From Lachnospiraceae bacterium (GTDB taxonomy: Bacteria; Bacillota; Clostridia; Lachnospirales; Lachnospiraceae), in the NCBI GenBank assembly GCA_021770245.1, contig JAETRI010000010.1, positions 1-64,000 of the forward strand: 64,000 nt of DNA, given 5' to 3'. Numbering within the stretch: position 1 is the first letter of the stretch; every line of letters begins with the position of its first letter. The translations under genes and the position numbers were made by a program. The notes below the pieces were generated by a model. It saw only the letters and a program-made list of their open reading frames with translations, made no database searches and was not told the origin of the DNA. Below are positions 34,537-44,400 of this stretch, one piece after another.

Positions 34537-34749
34537 ATGAGTAATGGTACTGTTAAATGGTTCAACGCGGAGAAAGGCTATGGTTTTATTACCAATGCCG
34601 ACAACGGAGAGGATGTATTCGTGCATTATTCTTCTATCCAGGTTGACGGATTCAAGACGCTGCAGGAAGGCCAGGCCGTAACCTTTGATACGGAAGCTGA
34701 TCCCAGAGACAGCAAGAAGGTCCGCGCTGTCAACGTGATTCCGCAGTAA
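34537..34749 (+). CDS. CspA-family cold-shock protein
   Basis: This 70-residue single-stranded nucleic-acid-binding protein has both RNP motifs: [16 protein letters not shown] (about 3-18) and VFVHYSSI (about 28-35). It acts as an RNA chaperone. AAGGAGGG lies six bases before the ATG. The long leader with an AT-rich terminator-like hairpin suggests post-transcriptional control. Confidence 0.97.
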   Translation: MSNGTVKWFNAEKGYGFITNADNGEDVFVHYSSIQVDGFKTLQEGQAVTFDTEADPRDSKKVRAVNVIPQ

Positions 34750-34790
34750 AATTCTATCCGCCCTCACGGACACGCATAGGAACCGGGGGA

Positions 34791-34828
34791 AACAGGACGT
34801 CTGCCTTAGGGCAGGCGTTCTGTTTTTG
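34791..34828 (+). terminator. Terminator of the cold-shock gene
   Basis: AACAGGACGTCTGCC and GGCAGGCGTTCTGTT form a stem with two mismatches around CTTAG-like loop bases, followed by TTTTT. Confidence 0.75.
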
Positions 34829-34848
34829 TATGACTCATGTTTTCATAA

Positions 34849-36387
34849 TTAGATCCGTCTTTTGTTACGTCCGTTTTCTCTCCCATGTCCCTTTTCGACG
34901 GATGCCCTCCTGCCTCCGCCCTTTCCGTACCACAGAATCTCCCACCAGCTTTCCCTTTCTTCCCTGCCCCTTCGCTCCTTTGCAACCGGCAGAAGCAGGG
35001 TAACTCTCTTTCCGTCCTCCGAGATATGCATTTCCCCGCCATGGGCCTGCATAATCTGTTTCACGATGCGCAGTCCCATTACATGGGGACGTTCGCATCC
35101 TTCTTTTTCCCGGAAACGGCCCTCACCTTCCCTTCCGGAGTCCTCCAGAAGCCCCCTCACCTCTTCCGGAATACCCACGCCGTCGTCCGTCACGCAGATA
35201 CGGCAGACAGGCAGGCCGCCGTTCTCCCAAAGATCCGCTTCCACCCGGATCCGACAGGCCGTATTGTGCCGGATGCTGTTTCCGATCAGATTGTGCAGCG
35301 CCCTGGACAGAAGGTTCCTATCCCCGCGCATGGAAACGCCTTCCAGGTTTTCACGGATGTCCACGTCCAATTCGTATCCCTCCGGCAGGCCGCCGTTTAA
35401 GACCGATACCACGGCGTCGCGCACCAGGGCGGCCGGCATATATTCCCCGGCCCGGATGGGCTGCATATGATATTCCAGTTTGGATGTGAGATTCAGGTCT
35501 TCGATCAGCATCTTGATCCGTACGCTTTGCTCCCTGATAATGGCCGCTTCTTTCCTCGCCTCCTCCGGAAGTCTGCCGTCGTTCTCCAGGTTATCCGCAT
35601 ATCCCATCACCATGGACAGCGGTGTACGGATGTCGTGGGATACGCCGGAAATCCATTCCGTCCTCGCCGTATCCCGCCGCTTTAGATTCCTCCTTTGTTC
35701 CTCCAGGAGGCCGGAAGCCTGATTCAGCTTCCGGCCCAGTTCGCCGGTCACCCCGTGTTCCGGCACAGGCTGCCGCTTTCCGCTCACCAGACCGTCGATC
35801 CCATAAGCCACGGGGCGCAGAGACGTATACATATGGTATCCGGCCAGCACGGCCAGTAAGAGCACCAACACAAAATTGGCCGTTACTATCACCAGCAGCA
35901 GCCAAGGCAGATTCCGCATGGCTTTCTCTTCCACCTCCACGGTATACTTCGCCACGCTCCCCTTTTCCCGCGCATATACGAACAACCCGAAATCGCAGTT
36001 CCATACGCGTACCGGATAGTCCTGCAGATACCAGCGGGTGAAAACCGCCACTTCCCCTGCCGTAAAGCGTTCCGGAATGCCCTCCGGCACCATCCAGCCC
36101 CAGATCACCCTGCCGTCCTCATCCAGCAGAAGCGCAAACGCAGCCCCGGTTTTTCCGAGGAGGGCATATCCTTCCTCCGTCATCTCCACGCCGTCCCCGC
36201 CCTGCCGAAAGCAGGCGGAAATCTGAGACAGCGCGCCTCTGCTTCCGCTCTCCATCTTTTCCTGGCTCAGAGCCTTCAGGTGGATAGCGGCAGCGCCGAA
36301 TATCGCCAGGTTTACCAGAATCACCAGCGCCGCGATCCATCCCGCCGAAAAAATATAACGTCTGTAGATTACAAGTAGGCTTTTCAT
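34849..36387 (-). CDS. Sensor histidine kinase beside an ABC exporter
   Basis: This 512-residue membrane kinase has TM1 (about 12-32), an extracytoplasmic sensor (about 33-150), TM2 (about 155-178), a HAMP-like linker, SGVSHDIRTPLSMVMGY (phospho-His about 250), N-box (NLIGNSIRHN) and G-boxes (DDGVGIPEE, MGLRIVKQIMQAHGG). It overlaps the regulator gene by four bases (ATGA), so the two are coupled. Together with the divergent three-gene ABC exporter it resembles lantibiotic or antimicrobial peptide sensing systems. ATG 36387 is chosen; the frame extends upstream without support. Confidence 0.92.
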   Translation of the reverse strand: MKSLLVIYRRYIFSAGWIAALVILVNLAIFGAAAIHLKALSQEKMESGSRGALSQISACFRQGGDGVEMTEEGYALLGKTGAAFALLLDEDGRVIWGWMVPEGIPERFTAGEVAVFTRWYLQDYPVRVWNCDFGLFVYAREKGSVAKYTVEVEEKAMRNLPWLLLVIVTANFVLVLLLAVLAGYHMYTSLRPVAYGIDGLVSGKRQPVPEHGVTGELGRKLNQASGLLEEQRRNLKRRDTARTEWISGVSHDIRTPLSMVMGYADNLENDGRLPEEARKEAAIIREQSVRIKMLIEDLNLTSKLEYHMQPIRAGEYMPAALVRDAVVSVLNGGLPEGYELDVDIRENLEGVSMRGDRNLLSRALHNLIGNSIRHNTACRIRVEADLWENGGLPVCRICVTDDGVGIPEEVRGLLEDSGREGEGRFREKEGCERPHVMGLRIVKQIMQAHGGEMHISEDGKRVTLLLPVAKERRGREERESWWEILWYGKGGGRRASVEKGHGRENGRNKRRI

Positions 36388-37112
36388 GTGTGGTTCTGCT
36401 CCTTTGCCAGCCGATATCCCAGCCCTCTTACCGTAAGCAGCCATTCCGGCGCGGACGGATTTTCTTCTATTTTTTCCCGCAGCCGCCTGATATGGACCAT
36501 CAGGGTATTCTCATATCCGTAATACCCGTCTCCCCACACCGTATTGCACAACGCATCAAAGGTCACGATGTTTCCCCGATTCTCATACAGTTTTTTCAGG
36601 ATTGCCAGCTCCTTTGCGGTCAGCGCCACGCTTTCCTCCCCCTCCGCCACCGTTCCCGCGGCAAAATCCACTTTCTTTTTTCCCAGAGCCAGCACCGCCT
36701 CAGGCTGCTTCAGACGCACGGGAGGAAAATAGCTCCGACGAAGGACGGCCGAAATCCGCAGGAGCAGTTCCCTGGGCAGAAAGGGCTTCGTGATGTAATC
36801 GTCCGCTCCCAGCCCCAGCCCTAAAAGCCTGTCGTTGTCCTCGTCTCTGGCGGATAAGAACAACAGGGGGATCTGGGAAAATGTTCGGATCTTCTGCATC
36901 AGATTAAATCCGTCACCGTCCGGCAGATTAATGTCCAGGATTGCCAGATCAAAAGCTCCCGTATCCTTCTGAAAATACCCCAATGCTTCCCGACAGCTTC
37001 CCGCCGTTTCCACATGCCGAAACCCTTCCCGCAAAAGCATATCCTTCAGCATCCGCACCAGATCCTCGTTATCGTCCACCACAAGAAGCCTGCAGTCATA
37101 GATATGATTCAT
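36384..37112 (-). CDS. OmpR/PhoB-type response regulator
   Basis: This 242-residue regulator has a receiver domain (about 1-120; DD near 12-13, phospho-Asp in LAILDINLP about 56, Lys in ITKPF about 106) and a winged-helix domain (about 145-240; VALTAKELAIL, TVWGDGYYGYENTLMVHIRRLREKI, TVRGLGYRL). It is the partner of the overlapping kinase. The start is ATG 37112 with GATGGG upstream, directly after a TGCGCGC-loop-GCGCGCA hairpin. The same hairpin and flanks occur at the start of the divergent ABC gene. Confidence 0.93.
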   Translation of the reverse strand: MNHIYDCRLLVVDDNEDLVRMLKDMLLREGFRHVETAGSCREALGYFQKDTGAFDLAILDINLPDGDGFNLMQKIRTFSQIPLLFLSARDEDNDRLLGLGLGADDYITKPFLPRELLLRISAVLRRSYFPPVRLKQPEAVLALGKKKVDFAAGTVAEGEESVALTAKELAILKKLYENRGNIVTFDALCNTVWGDGYYGYENTLMVHIRRLREKIEENPSAPEWLLTVRGLGYRLAKEQNHT

Positions 37113-37118
37113 CGTTAT

Positions 37119-37185
37119 ACCCATCTGCGCGCTTTGGCGCGCATACAAACCAAGGAGATTGAAAGTGTCTTTCTTTCAATCTTGT
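37119..37185 (-). promoter_or_regulatory. Leader module with two hairpins, response-regulator gene
   Basis: On the minus strand GATTGAAAG...CTTTCAATC (about 37,160-37,182) is followed by TGCGCGC-CAAA-GCGCGCA (37,126-37,143) and GATGGG. It closely matches 51,580-51,645 upstream of the PHP-UvrD gene. Confidence 0.55.
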
Positions 37186-37501
37186 TAACGCCTTTTTTAT
37201 CCGCCGGCCTTCCTTCGGTCCCGGGCCGTTTCTGCAGGGCATCCTTCCCTACGGGAACACAGGCCGCTCTGCATGCTGTCCTCCCGGAGCCGCCGGTTTT
37301 CTATCCATAATTATACCCGTCCGATTTCGTCCGCGCCATAGAACCGGGGAAAATTTAAGGTAAAAGTAAGGCAGGCGTCACGGACGTTTAAGGAAAGGCG
37401 GTTATGCTGTATCCGGATTGAAAAACAAAGCCTCTCCGCCCGTAACGAAAGCGCCGGTCTCCGGCGCGGAGGCGGGGCGGAAAATTTATCTTTAATTGAT
37501 A

Positions 37502-37527
37502 TGCGCGCCAAAGCGCGCAGATGGGAG
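37502..37527 (+). promoter_or_regulatory. Hairpin plus Shine-Dalgarno leader of the ABC exporter
   Basis: TGCGCGC-CAAA-GCGCGCA (37,502-37,519) runs into GATGGGAG (to 37,527), six bases before ATG 37534. The first 25 bases of this module are identical to the response-regulator leader on the other strand. Confidence 0.6.
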
Positions 37528-37533
37528 TCGGCT

Positions 37534-38466
37534 ATGGAAGAAAAAAGGAACAAAAACTATGCCGTGAAAACCGAAGGCCTCAGCAAGCGCTACGGCAGCG
37601 CCCTGTGTGTGGATCACGTGGACGTGAAGGTGCCCGCAGGAAGCATTTACGGCTTCCTGGGACCCAACGGGGCCGGAAAGAGCACCACTTTGAAGATGAT
37701 CCTGGGGCTCGTCAAGCCTCAGGAAGGATCCGTCGAAGTCCTGGGCCGGGAGATGAATGACAAAAACAGACTGGAAATCCTGAAAGAGACCGGTTCCCTC
37801 ATCGAGTCTCCTTCGTATTACGGCCACTTAACCGGAAGGGAAAACCTGCGCGTGGTCTGTCTGCTGAAAAGCCTTCCGGAAAAGCGCATCGACGAGGTCT
37901 TACAGATCGTCCGTATGGAAAAGCAGCAGCATAAAAAAGCCGGCCACTATTCCCTGGGCATGAAACAGCGGCTGGGCCTGGCCGCCGCCCTGCTGGGCCG
38001 CCCCCGCCTGCTTTTGCTGGATGAACCCACCAACGGGCTGGATCCCGCAGGCATCCAGGAAATGCGGGAGCTGATCCGTTCCCTGCCGGCCAAATACGAT
38101 ATGACCGTCGTGGTTTCCAGCCATCTGCTCAGCGAGATCGACCAGATGGCCACCCATACCGGCATCATCGACAAGGGAGCGCTGATCTATCAGGACAGCC
38201 TGGCCAATCTCCACCGGCACAGCCGGAAACAGATCCGGCTTCGTACCATGGACAACGAAGCCGCCTGCCGCTACCTCATGCAGCATCAGATCCCCTGCAC
38301 GAGCCTGGAAGGCTTCCTGCTTTTCCGCGGCATGCCCGACGACAGCCTGGCGTCTCTGATGGCCGGCCTGGCAGCCGAGGGAATCGGCCTGCTGCGCATT
38401 GAAGAACAACAGCAGACCCTGGAGGATATCTTCCTGGATCTCACCGGAAGGAGGATGAGCTTATGA
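37534..38466 (+). CDS. ABC transporter ATPase (BcrA/lantibiotic-immunity type)
   Basis: This 310-residue ATPase has Walker A GPNGAGKST (about 45-53), Q-loop, signature YSLGMKQRL (about 140-148), Walker B LLLLDEPTNGLD (about 160-171) and the H-loop SSHLL. The C-terminal extension (about 220-310) is typical of BcrA/NukF-type exporter ATPases. It overlaps the first permease gene by four bases. With two small permeases and a divergent two-component system it fits a lantibiotic or bacitracin self-protection or resistance exporter; I see no peptide precursor or modification gene, so resistance is more likely than production. Confidence 0.92.
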   Translation: MEEKRNKNYAVKTEGLSKRYGSALCVDHVDVKVPAGSIYGFLGPNGAGKSTTLKMILGLVKPQEGSVEVLGREMNDKNRLEILKETGSLIESPSYYGHLTGRENLRVVCLLKSLPEKRIDEVLQIVRMEKQQHKKAGHYSLGMKQRLGLAAALLGRPRLLLLDEPTNGLDPAGIQEMRELIRSLPAKYDMTVVVSSHLLSEIDQMATHTGIIDKGALIYQDSLANLHRHSRKQIRLRTMDNEAACRYLMQHQIPCTSLEGFLLFRGMPDDSLASLMAGLAAEGIGLLRIEEQQQTLEDIFLDLTGRRMSL

Positions 38467-39218
38467 TCAGGGAACTGAGAACGGAATTATTTAAGGTAAA
38501 GAGGCGGTTTCTCTGGCTTCTGCCCCTGGGCGTAATCCTGACGGAATTTCTCTGGATTTATACCAATGACTACCTGCGCCAGCCCGAGATCCTGGCCGAG
38601 GGGTATACCACGCTGCTTTATCAGCTTCCCCTCATGAATACCATTTTCCTTCCTCTCATTCTGGCCGCCATCGCCAGCCGGATCTGCGATGCGGAAAATA
38701 AGGGAAATACTTATAAGCTGCTGTGCACCATGCAGCAAAAGGGCAGGATTTTCGACATCAAGCTGATCCTGGGAGGGATGTATGTGCTCCTGTTCACCGT
38801 GCTGGAGGCGGCGAACCTGTTCCTGCTGGCACACATGATCCATGTGACGCAGGCGCTTCCGGTCAGGCATGTCCTCATCTTCCTGGGTGTATGCTTCCTC
38901 GTCAGCCTGGCGGTCTATCTGTGTCAGCTCATCCTTTCCCTGCTCCTAACCAGCCAGCTCATCCCTCTCTTTATCGGGCTTCTCGGGAGCCTTACGGGAC
39001 TGTTTTCCGCCTTTTTCCCCATAGGCGTCCTCGCCGGTATAACCCCCTGGGGCTATTATCTCATGGGTATGACGTTTTCTATGCACTACGATGCCGATAC
39101 GCGCACCTACGTCATCTATGAGGTCCCCTTCCGCACCGTCTGGTTCCTTTGTTATCTGGCTGCTGCCTGCATTCTGTATGTTGTGGGTAAGCGTCTTTTC
39201 CTCAGAAAGGAGGTCTGA
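38463..39218 (+). CDS. ABC-2 type permease (lantibiotic-immunity, first subunit)
   Basis: This 251-residue protein has six predicted membrane helices and the N-terminal amphipathic start RELRTELFKVKRRFLW seen in MutE/EpiE-type permeases, with the conserved cytoplasmic NKGNTYKLLCTMQ stretch (about 79-91). It overlaps the ATPase gene by ATGA-type coupling and is followed after three bases by the second permease. Confidence 0.87.
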   Translation: MIRELRTELFKVKRRFLWLLPLGVILTEFLWIYTNDYLRQPEILAEGYTTLLYQLPLMNTIFLPLILAAIASRICDAENKGNTYKLLCTMQQKGRIFDIKLILGGMYVLLFTVLEAANLFLLAHMIHVTQALPVRHVLIFLGVCFLVSLAVYLCQLILSLLLTSQLIPLFIGLLGSLTGLFSAFFPIGVLAGITPWGYYLMGMTFSMHYDADTRTYVIYEVPFRTVWFLCYLAAACILYVVGKRLFLRKEV

Positions 39219-39221
39219 GCC

Positions 39222-39953
39222 ATGCTGCTACGCTGTATACATGCCGAAATGATAAAATTAAAACGATCCTTCATCTGGGCCGTTTTCTTCATCCTTCCTC
39301 CGATCGGTACCGTTATGGGCTGCGCCAACTATATGCAGAATCTGGGGATTTTAAAGGAGGAATGGTACAGCCTGTGGACGCAGACTACCCTGTTTTATTC
39401 CAATTTTTTCTTCCCGCCCCTCATCGCGGTCTATTGCGCCTACCTGTGGCGGCTGGAAAACTTCAACCACAACCGAAATTCCCTGATGACCTCGCCCATA
39501 CCCGTCTCCTGTCTCTATGGGGCGCAGTTTCTCACCATCGCCTGCATCACCCTGGCTACCCAGCTGTATGTGGGATTCCTCTATACCGTCTCGGGCTCCC
39601 TCCTGGGTCTGCCCGGCCTGCCGCCCCTGCAGATCTGGCTTTGGCTGCTGCGCGGGACGCTGGGAGGCCTGGCGATTGCCGCCGTGCAGCTCTTTCTGGC
39701 ATCCGTCCTGCGCAGCTTCGCCCTGTCGATTGCCATCGGCCTGCTGGCAGGAATTATGGGATTTCTCGCGTCCAACCTGGGGGCAGGGCTCTTCTTCCCC
39801 TATTCCCTCATGCTCCTGGGGATGAACGCCAATCGGAGTGAGGATATGTTGAGCGGCTCTGCCCTTCCCTTCTATCTTAGCTGCCTGCTCTTCCTCGGAG
39901 CGTTCTTTTTCCTGGGGATACACTACCTGAAGCGGGCCGATGTAAAGGCATAG
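39222..39953 (+). CDS. ABC-2 type permease (lantibiotic-immunity, second subunit)
   Basis: This 243-residue protein has six predicted membrane helices, N-terminal HAEMIKLKRSFIWAVF and a middle ENFNHNRNSLMTSPIP segment, matching MutG/EpiG-type permeases. It starts three bases after the previous gene with GGAGG overlapping that gene's end. It is the last gene of the operon; a half copy of the GC-rich palindrome family directly follows its stop codon. Confidence 0.87.
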   Translation: MLLRCIHAEMIKLKRSFIWAVFFILPPIGTVMGCANYMQNLGILKEEWYSLWTQTTLFYSNFFFPPLIAVYCAYLWRLENFNHNRNSLMTSPIPVSCLYGAQFLTIACITLATQLYVGFLYTVSGSLLGLPGLPPLQIWLWLLRGTLGGLAIAAVQLFLASVLRSFALSIAIGLLAGIMGFLASNLGAGLFFPYSLMLLGMNANRSEDMLSGSALPFYLSCLLFLGAFFFLGIHYLKRADVKA

Positions 39954-39955
39954 AC

Positions 39956-40018
39956 GCCGCGGGGCAGGGCAGGGGTGGCGCAGGGGCCGCAGGGCCGTTC
40001 ATGCGTTTGTCCTGGGGC
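39956..40018. repeat. Half copy of the GC-rich palindrome family
   Basis: GGGCAGGGGTGGCGCAGG is followed by GGCCGCAGGGCCGTTCATG and CGTTTGTCCTGG, the conserved right-hand half of the family. No left half is present. It starts within a few bases of the exporter operon's stop codon. Confidence 0.65.
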
Positions 40019-40136
40019 AGGCGTACCTCCCAAAACCAGGGCAGTCTTCTCTTCGCCGGAGCAGGGCGGCCGCATTTCCATGCGCACCGGGCAAATGGCA
40101 GCGGCCAAAAGGCCGCTGCCACAGGAAAACCCCGAT

Positions 40137-41339
40137 TCACGATTTCTTCGTCAGGCGTACCGTCTCCCTGGCGATAGCCAGTTCCTCGTTGGTGGGTACC
40201 ACCATGGTCACTACCTTCGCCCCTTCGTCGGAAAGGATCACTTCCTCACCGCGTATCCGGTTGCGCTCCGGGTCGATATTGGTCCCCAGATAGCCGATGT
40301 ATTGCGCCACCATGGCGCGCACCTCCGCGTTGTTTTCACCCACTCCGGCCGTAAAGGCAATCACATCCACCCCGTTCATGGCCGCCGCATAGGCGCCGAT
40401 ATACTTGCCCACCCGGTACGCATATGCCTCCAGCGCATGGCCGGCCTGCTCGTTCCCCTCTTCCGCCGCCAAAACCAGATCGCGGAAATCGCTGGAGGCC
40501 CCGTCGGAAAGTCCCAGCACGCCTGACTTCTTGTTGCAGATTTCGATCACCTGCGCCGCATCCAGCCCTTCCTTTTCCGCCAGGAAAGAAAGGATTGCGG
40601 GATCCATATCCCCGCTTCTGGTTCCCATAATCAGCCCTTCCAGGGGCGTTAAACCCATGGAGGTATCCACGGATTCGCCGTATTTCACCGCGGATACGGA
40701 GGCGCCGTTTCCCAGATGGCAGACGATGATTTTCAAATCCTTACGGTCCTTCCCCAGGATCTGCGCAGCCCGTTTCGATACGAAGTCGTGGCTCGTTCCG
40801 TGAAAGCCGTAACGCCTGATCTTATATTTTCGATAATATTCATAGGGAAGGCCGTACAGATAAGCCTTCTTCGGCATGGTCTGATGGAAGGCCGTATCGA
40901 ATACCGCTACCATGGGCACACCCGGCATGATGGCCTGACAGGAACGGATGCCGATCAAATTGGCCGGATTATGCAGAGGGGCCAGGTCGCTGCAGCCCTC
41001 GATGGCATGGATCACCGCCTCGTCGATCACCACGGCTTCGGAGAAATCCTCGCCCCCGTGCACCACACGATGGCCCACGGCCCCGATTTCTTCCAAGGAG
41101 GAAATCACGCCGGCTTTTTCGTCCGTAAGCTTCTCGATCACCATTTTCACGGCAGCGGTATGGTCGGGCATATCCGCTTCCTCCTTCACCTTTTCCCCGC
41201 CGACAGGCTGATGGGAGATACAGCTGCCGTCGATGCCGATCCTTTCACACAAGCCCTTTGCCAGCACTGCTTCCGTATCGCTGTCGATCAGCTGATATTT
41301 CAGGGAAGAGCTGCCGCAGTTTAATACCAATACTTTCAT
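40137..41339 (-). CDS. ackA: Acetate kinase
   Basis: This 400-residue enzyme makes ATP and acetate from acetyl phosphate, the main substrate-level phosphorylation step of fermenters. Signatures are the N-terminal [13 protein letters not shown], the [10 protein letters not shown] motif (about 178), [11 protein letters not shown] (about 208), [19 protein letters not shown] (about 228-246) and the C-terminal FTAGVGENN (about 325). AGGAG lies seven bases before ATG 41339, after a GCGCC/GGCGC hairpin. No phosphotransacetylase gene is adjacent. Confidence 0.97.
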   Translation of the reverse strand: MKVLVLNCGSSSLKYQLIDSDTEAVLAKGLCERIGIDGSCISHQPVGGEKVKEEADMPDHTAAVKMVIEKLTDEKAGVISSLEEIGAVGHRVVHGGEDFSEAVVIDEAVIHAIEGCSDLAPLHNPANLIGIRSCQAIMPGVPMVAVFDTAFHQTMPKKAYLYGLPYEYYRKYKIRRYGFHGTSHDFVSKRAAQILGKDRKDLKIIVCHLGNGASVSAVKYGESVDTSMGLTPLEGLIMGTRSGDMDPAILSFLAEKEGLDAAQVIEICNKKSGVLGLSDGASSDFRDLVLAAEEGNEQAGHALEAYAYRVGKYIGAYAAAMNGVDVIAFTAGVGENNAEVRAMVAQYIGYLGTNIDPERNRIRGEEVILSDEGAKVVTMVVPTNEELAIARETVRLTKKS

Positions 41340-41346
41340 AAATATG

Positions 41347-41370
41347 CTCCTATCTGCGCCTTATGGCGCG
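41347..41370 (-). promoter_or_regulatory. Hairpin plus Shine-Dalgarno leader of ackA
   Basis: On the minus strand GCGCC-ATAA-GGCGC is followed by AGATAGGAGC and, seven bases later, the start codon. Confidence 0.5.
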
Positions 41371-41412
41371 TACAAGTCTTTCCCGTTTCCGCCCGGCGGC
41401 ACGGGACTTCTT

Positions 41413-44400
41413 TTACGGATTATTATATCCGCTTTCCGGCGCCGGGACAACCTGGAAATCATAACTTCCCGATGCAAGACGAAGCCACAGCCCGGAGTCG
41501 TCCTGTTCTTCCACGCAGAGTCCCTCCGCTTCGGAAAGCAGCATCCCGCTTTCCAGCGTATTGTCTTCCCTGCCCCAGGGCAGGCGCAGCCGGGCCGTCG
41601 TATTGGCCGGGATGGTCACCCGGTAACGATATCCGTTTTCCTCCCTTTCCCATCCGCTTTCCACAGTTCCGTAAACGCCCGTATAGCTTCCGCGCGCGTA
41701 CTGCAGGCTCCCTCCGATTGTCGGTTTGAGAAGGATTCTCTTAAAACCCGGTTCCTCCTCTGCCGGATTGATTCCCAAGATTCCACTGTAGAACCACTCT
41801 CCCACGGAACCCAGCGCATAGTGATTCAGGGAGCCGTAAATCGCGTAGGTTCCGTCCTCATACTCCGTATAGGCCGTCCAGCTTTCCGCCGTGGTGGTCG
41901 CTCCCATACGGATATCATGCCCCCAGGAGGGAGCGGTTTTCTGTTCCAAAAGGAGCAAAGCGTCCTCTCCGTATCCCGCCTCCGATAATGCCGGAAGCAG
42001 ATACGGCAGACCGATATAACCGCAGGATGGATGGTGCTGCGCATACCTGACGCAGGAAACCAGAAATTCTCCGGCCGCTTCCCGTAGTTCCTCCGGGTAT
42101 AATTCATATTCCAGCCCCAAGGCATATGCGGTCTGTGTCCATTCCGTCAGGGAGCCGTCTTCCAGCATCCATTCCCTCTGCCAGCCTTCCCGGAACCGTT
42201 CATAAACCTCCCGGTAGCGTTGTTCCTCCTCCTGTTTTCCCAGCGCCGCAGCCATCTTCGATAAAAGGAGAGCGCTGTAGGCCGACTGGGCCGTGTCCGT
42301 CATCCTGGCGGATGTCTCGCCGTACTGCAGATGATCCCCGTAGCTGTCCGTTCCCGGACGTACGCCTTCCGTACAGGTCCGCTCCAGATAATCTACCCAG
42401 GCGCACATGGCATCAAAATTTTCTTCCACCACCGCCGTATCCCCATACTGTCGATACAATACCCACGGAAGGATTACCATGGCATCTCCCCAGCCGTTTT
42501 TCCCAAATCCCTGATCCGGGGTATGGGGCGCTATGTCCGCGCAGGCACCGTCACTCTTTTGCTCTAAGCGCAGCCATCTCAGATAATCCCGCAGAAAGGA
42601 ATATACATCCATATGGTATGCCGCGCTTCTGGAAAATGCCGCAATGTCTCCCGCCCACCCCAGGCGTTCGTCTCTCTGCGGACAGTCCGTCGGCACATCC
42701 ACAAAGTTACTCCTCTGCGCCCACAACGTGTTCTGGTAGATCCGGTTCAGCCAGATATCGGAGCTCTCAAAGCGTCCCGTTTCTTCCATACCGGACATGA
42801 CCGCCACCCCTTCCGCGCTCAGCAGCCAGGCCTCTTCCCCCAGTCCCGATATCTGCACATAACGGAAACCGCGGCATACCAGGGAAGGCGCATACTGCTC
42901 CTCTCCCTCTCCCTTCAGCACATAATAATCCGTATCGGACGCAGACAGGAGATTTCTCGTCCAGACCGTTCCCGGCACGTCGTCTCTGTTGCGCATCCTT
43001 TCCGTATTCAGGGCTTCCCCGTACCGGATGATAATGCAGCTTCCCCGATTCCCCCTCACCGTGATCCGGCAGACTCCCGTAAATTCCTGGCCGAAGTCCA
43101 AAACCACGCTTCCCTCTTCCGGCTCCGTCCGTTCAACCGGCTGCAGGGTCGCGATATGCTCCACACCCTCTCGGGTACGGGCCCGCATGGGCAGGGAATA
43201 GATCTGCCCTTCCACACAGTCCGTTACCGCCGCTTTCCAGCCCGTTCCCCTGCCCTCCGGCAGATTCCATCCCTCCTGCTCCCGGGTCGCGTCATAGAAT
43301 TCGCCCTGGTACATGTCGTCCCTGCGAATCGGTCCGTCCAGGCAGGCTTCCCAGCTTTCGTCCGTCACCACCACCTGCCTGCTTCCGTCCGAATAAGAGA
43401 TGACCAGTTTCCCCAGAAAAGCAGGCCCATCCCCCCAAGGACACCAGCTGCCCGCCGTTCCCACCGCCCGGTCGTACCAGCCATGGCCCAGACAGACCCC
43501 TATCCTGTTCCTTCCCGACCGCAGCAGTCCGGTCACATCATAGATACAATAGGCCAGTTCCTTATCATATACCGTCTGCCCCGGTTCAAAACAGTAATCA
43601 CAAACCGCCTCGCCGTTCAGGTACAGCCGATAGATTCCAAGAGCCGAGGCATATAGTCTGGCCGCTTCCACCTCCCTCTCCTCTACGGTAAAATCCCCCC
43701 TCAGGCAGGGAGCCGGCCCGTCGTTTCCGGGAGTCAGCGTCACCCCCGCTTCCGCACAGCCCATCCCGTCCAATACTTTGATATATTCCGGTGAAAAAAT
43801 CGTATTGTCTTTATCCTCAAAGTCTTCTTCATAATAGATCCTTCCGTCCTCTCCCCACACCCGGATGTTATCGAACCGGGAAAATTCCTCGGTCCGTATA
43901 TTATACAGGCCGATCCGCCCCACCGCCTTCGGAACCGCGAGGGAAGTCTCCCCTACCAGGCTGCCGTCCAGATAGGTCACCGCCTGATTTCCGTCCACCT
44001 CAATGCGCATGGAAACGCGCCCCGATCTGAAATCCTCGGGTGAACAGAATTCCGCCAGTTCCGTCCGCTTCTCCTCCTGCATTTGATACCCGTCCATCCG
44101 ACAGGTATCCAGACATACCGTCTCTCCCTGCAGGGATACCGTCCATACATAATACTCCCCGTAACGATCCGTATCCGCCCCGAAAACAAACCCCGCCGCC
44201 CCGTTTCCTCCCTCGAAATCATAGGTAATCGTATAGCGGCAGTTCTCCGGGACAGGGTTCTCCGGCCGTTCCCGGGAAGCGCCTATCCACTGTGCCCCGT
44301 CCCAGCCGCTTCCCATAAGCCCGGTTTCAAACCAGGCTTCCTCCTGAGGCTGCGCGATTTTCCCTTCCTCGTCCCATACCGTTACATCCCAATAATATCT

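Noticed and set aside
37534-39953. Lantibiotic biosynthesis cluster
   Set aside because: Only an exporter and a two-component system are present; there is no precursor peptide, LanB/C/M enzyme or leader protease in the neighbourhood.
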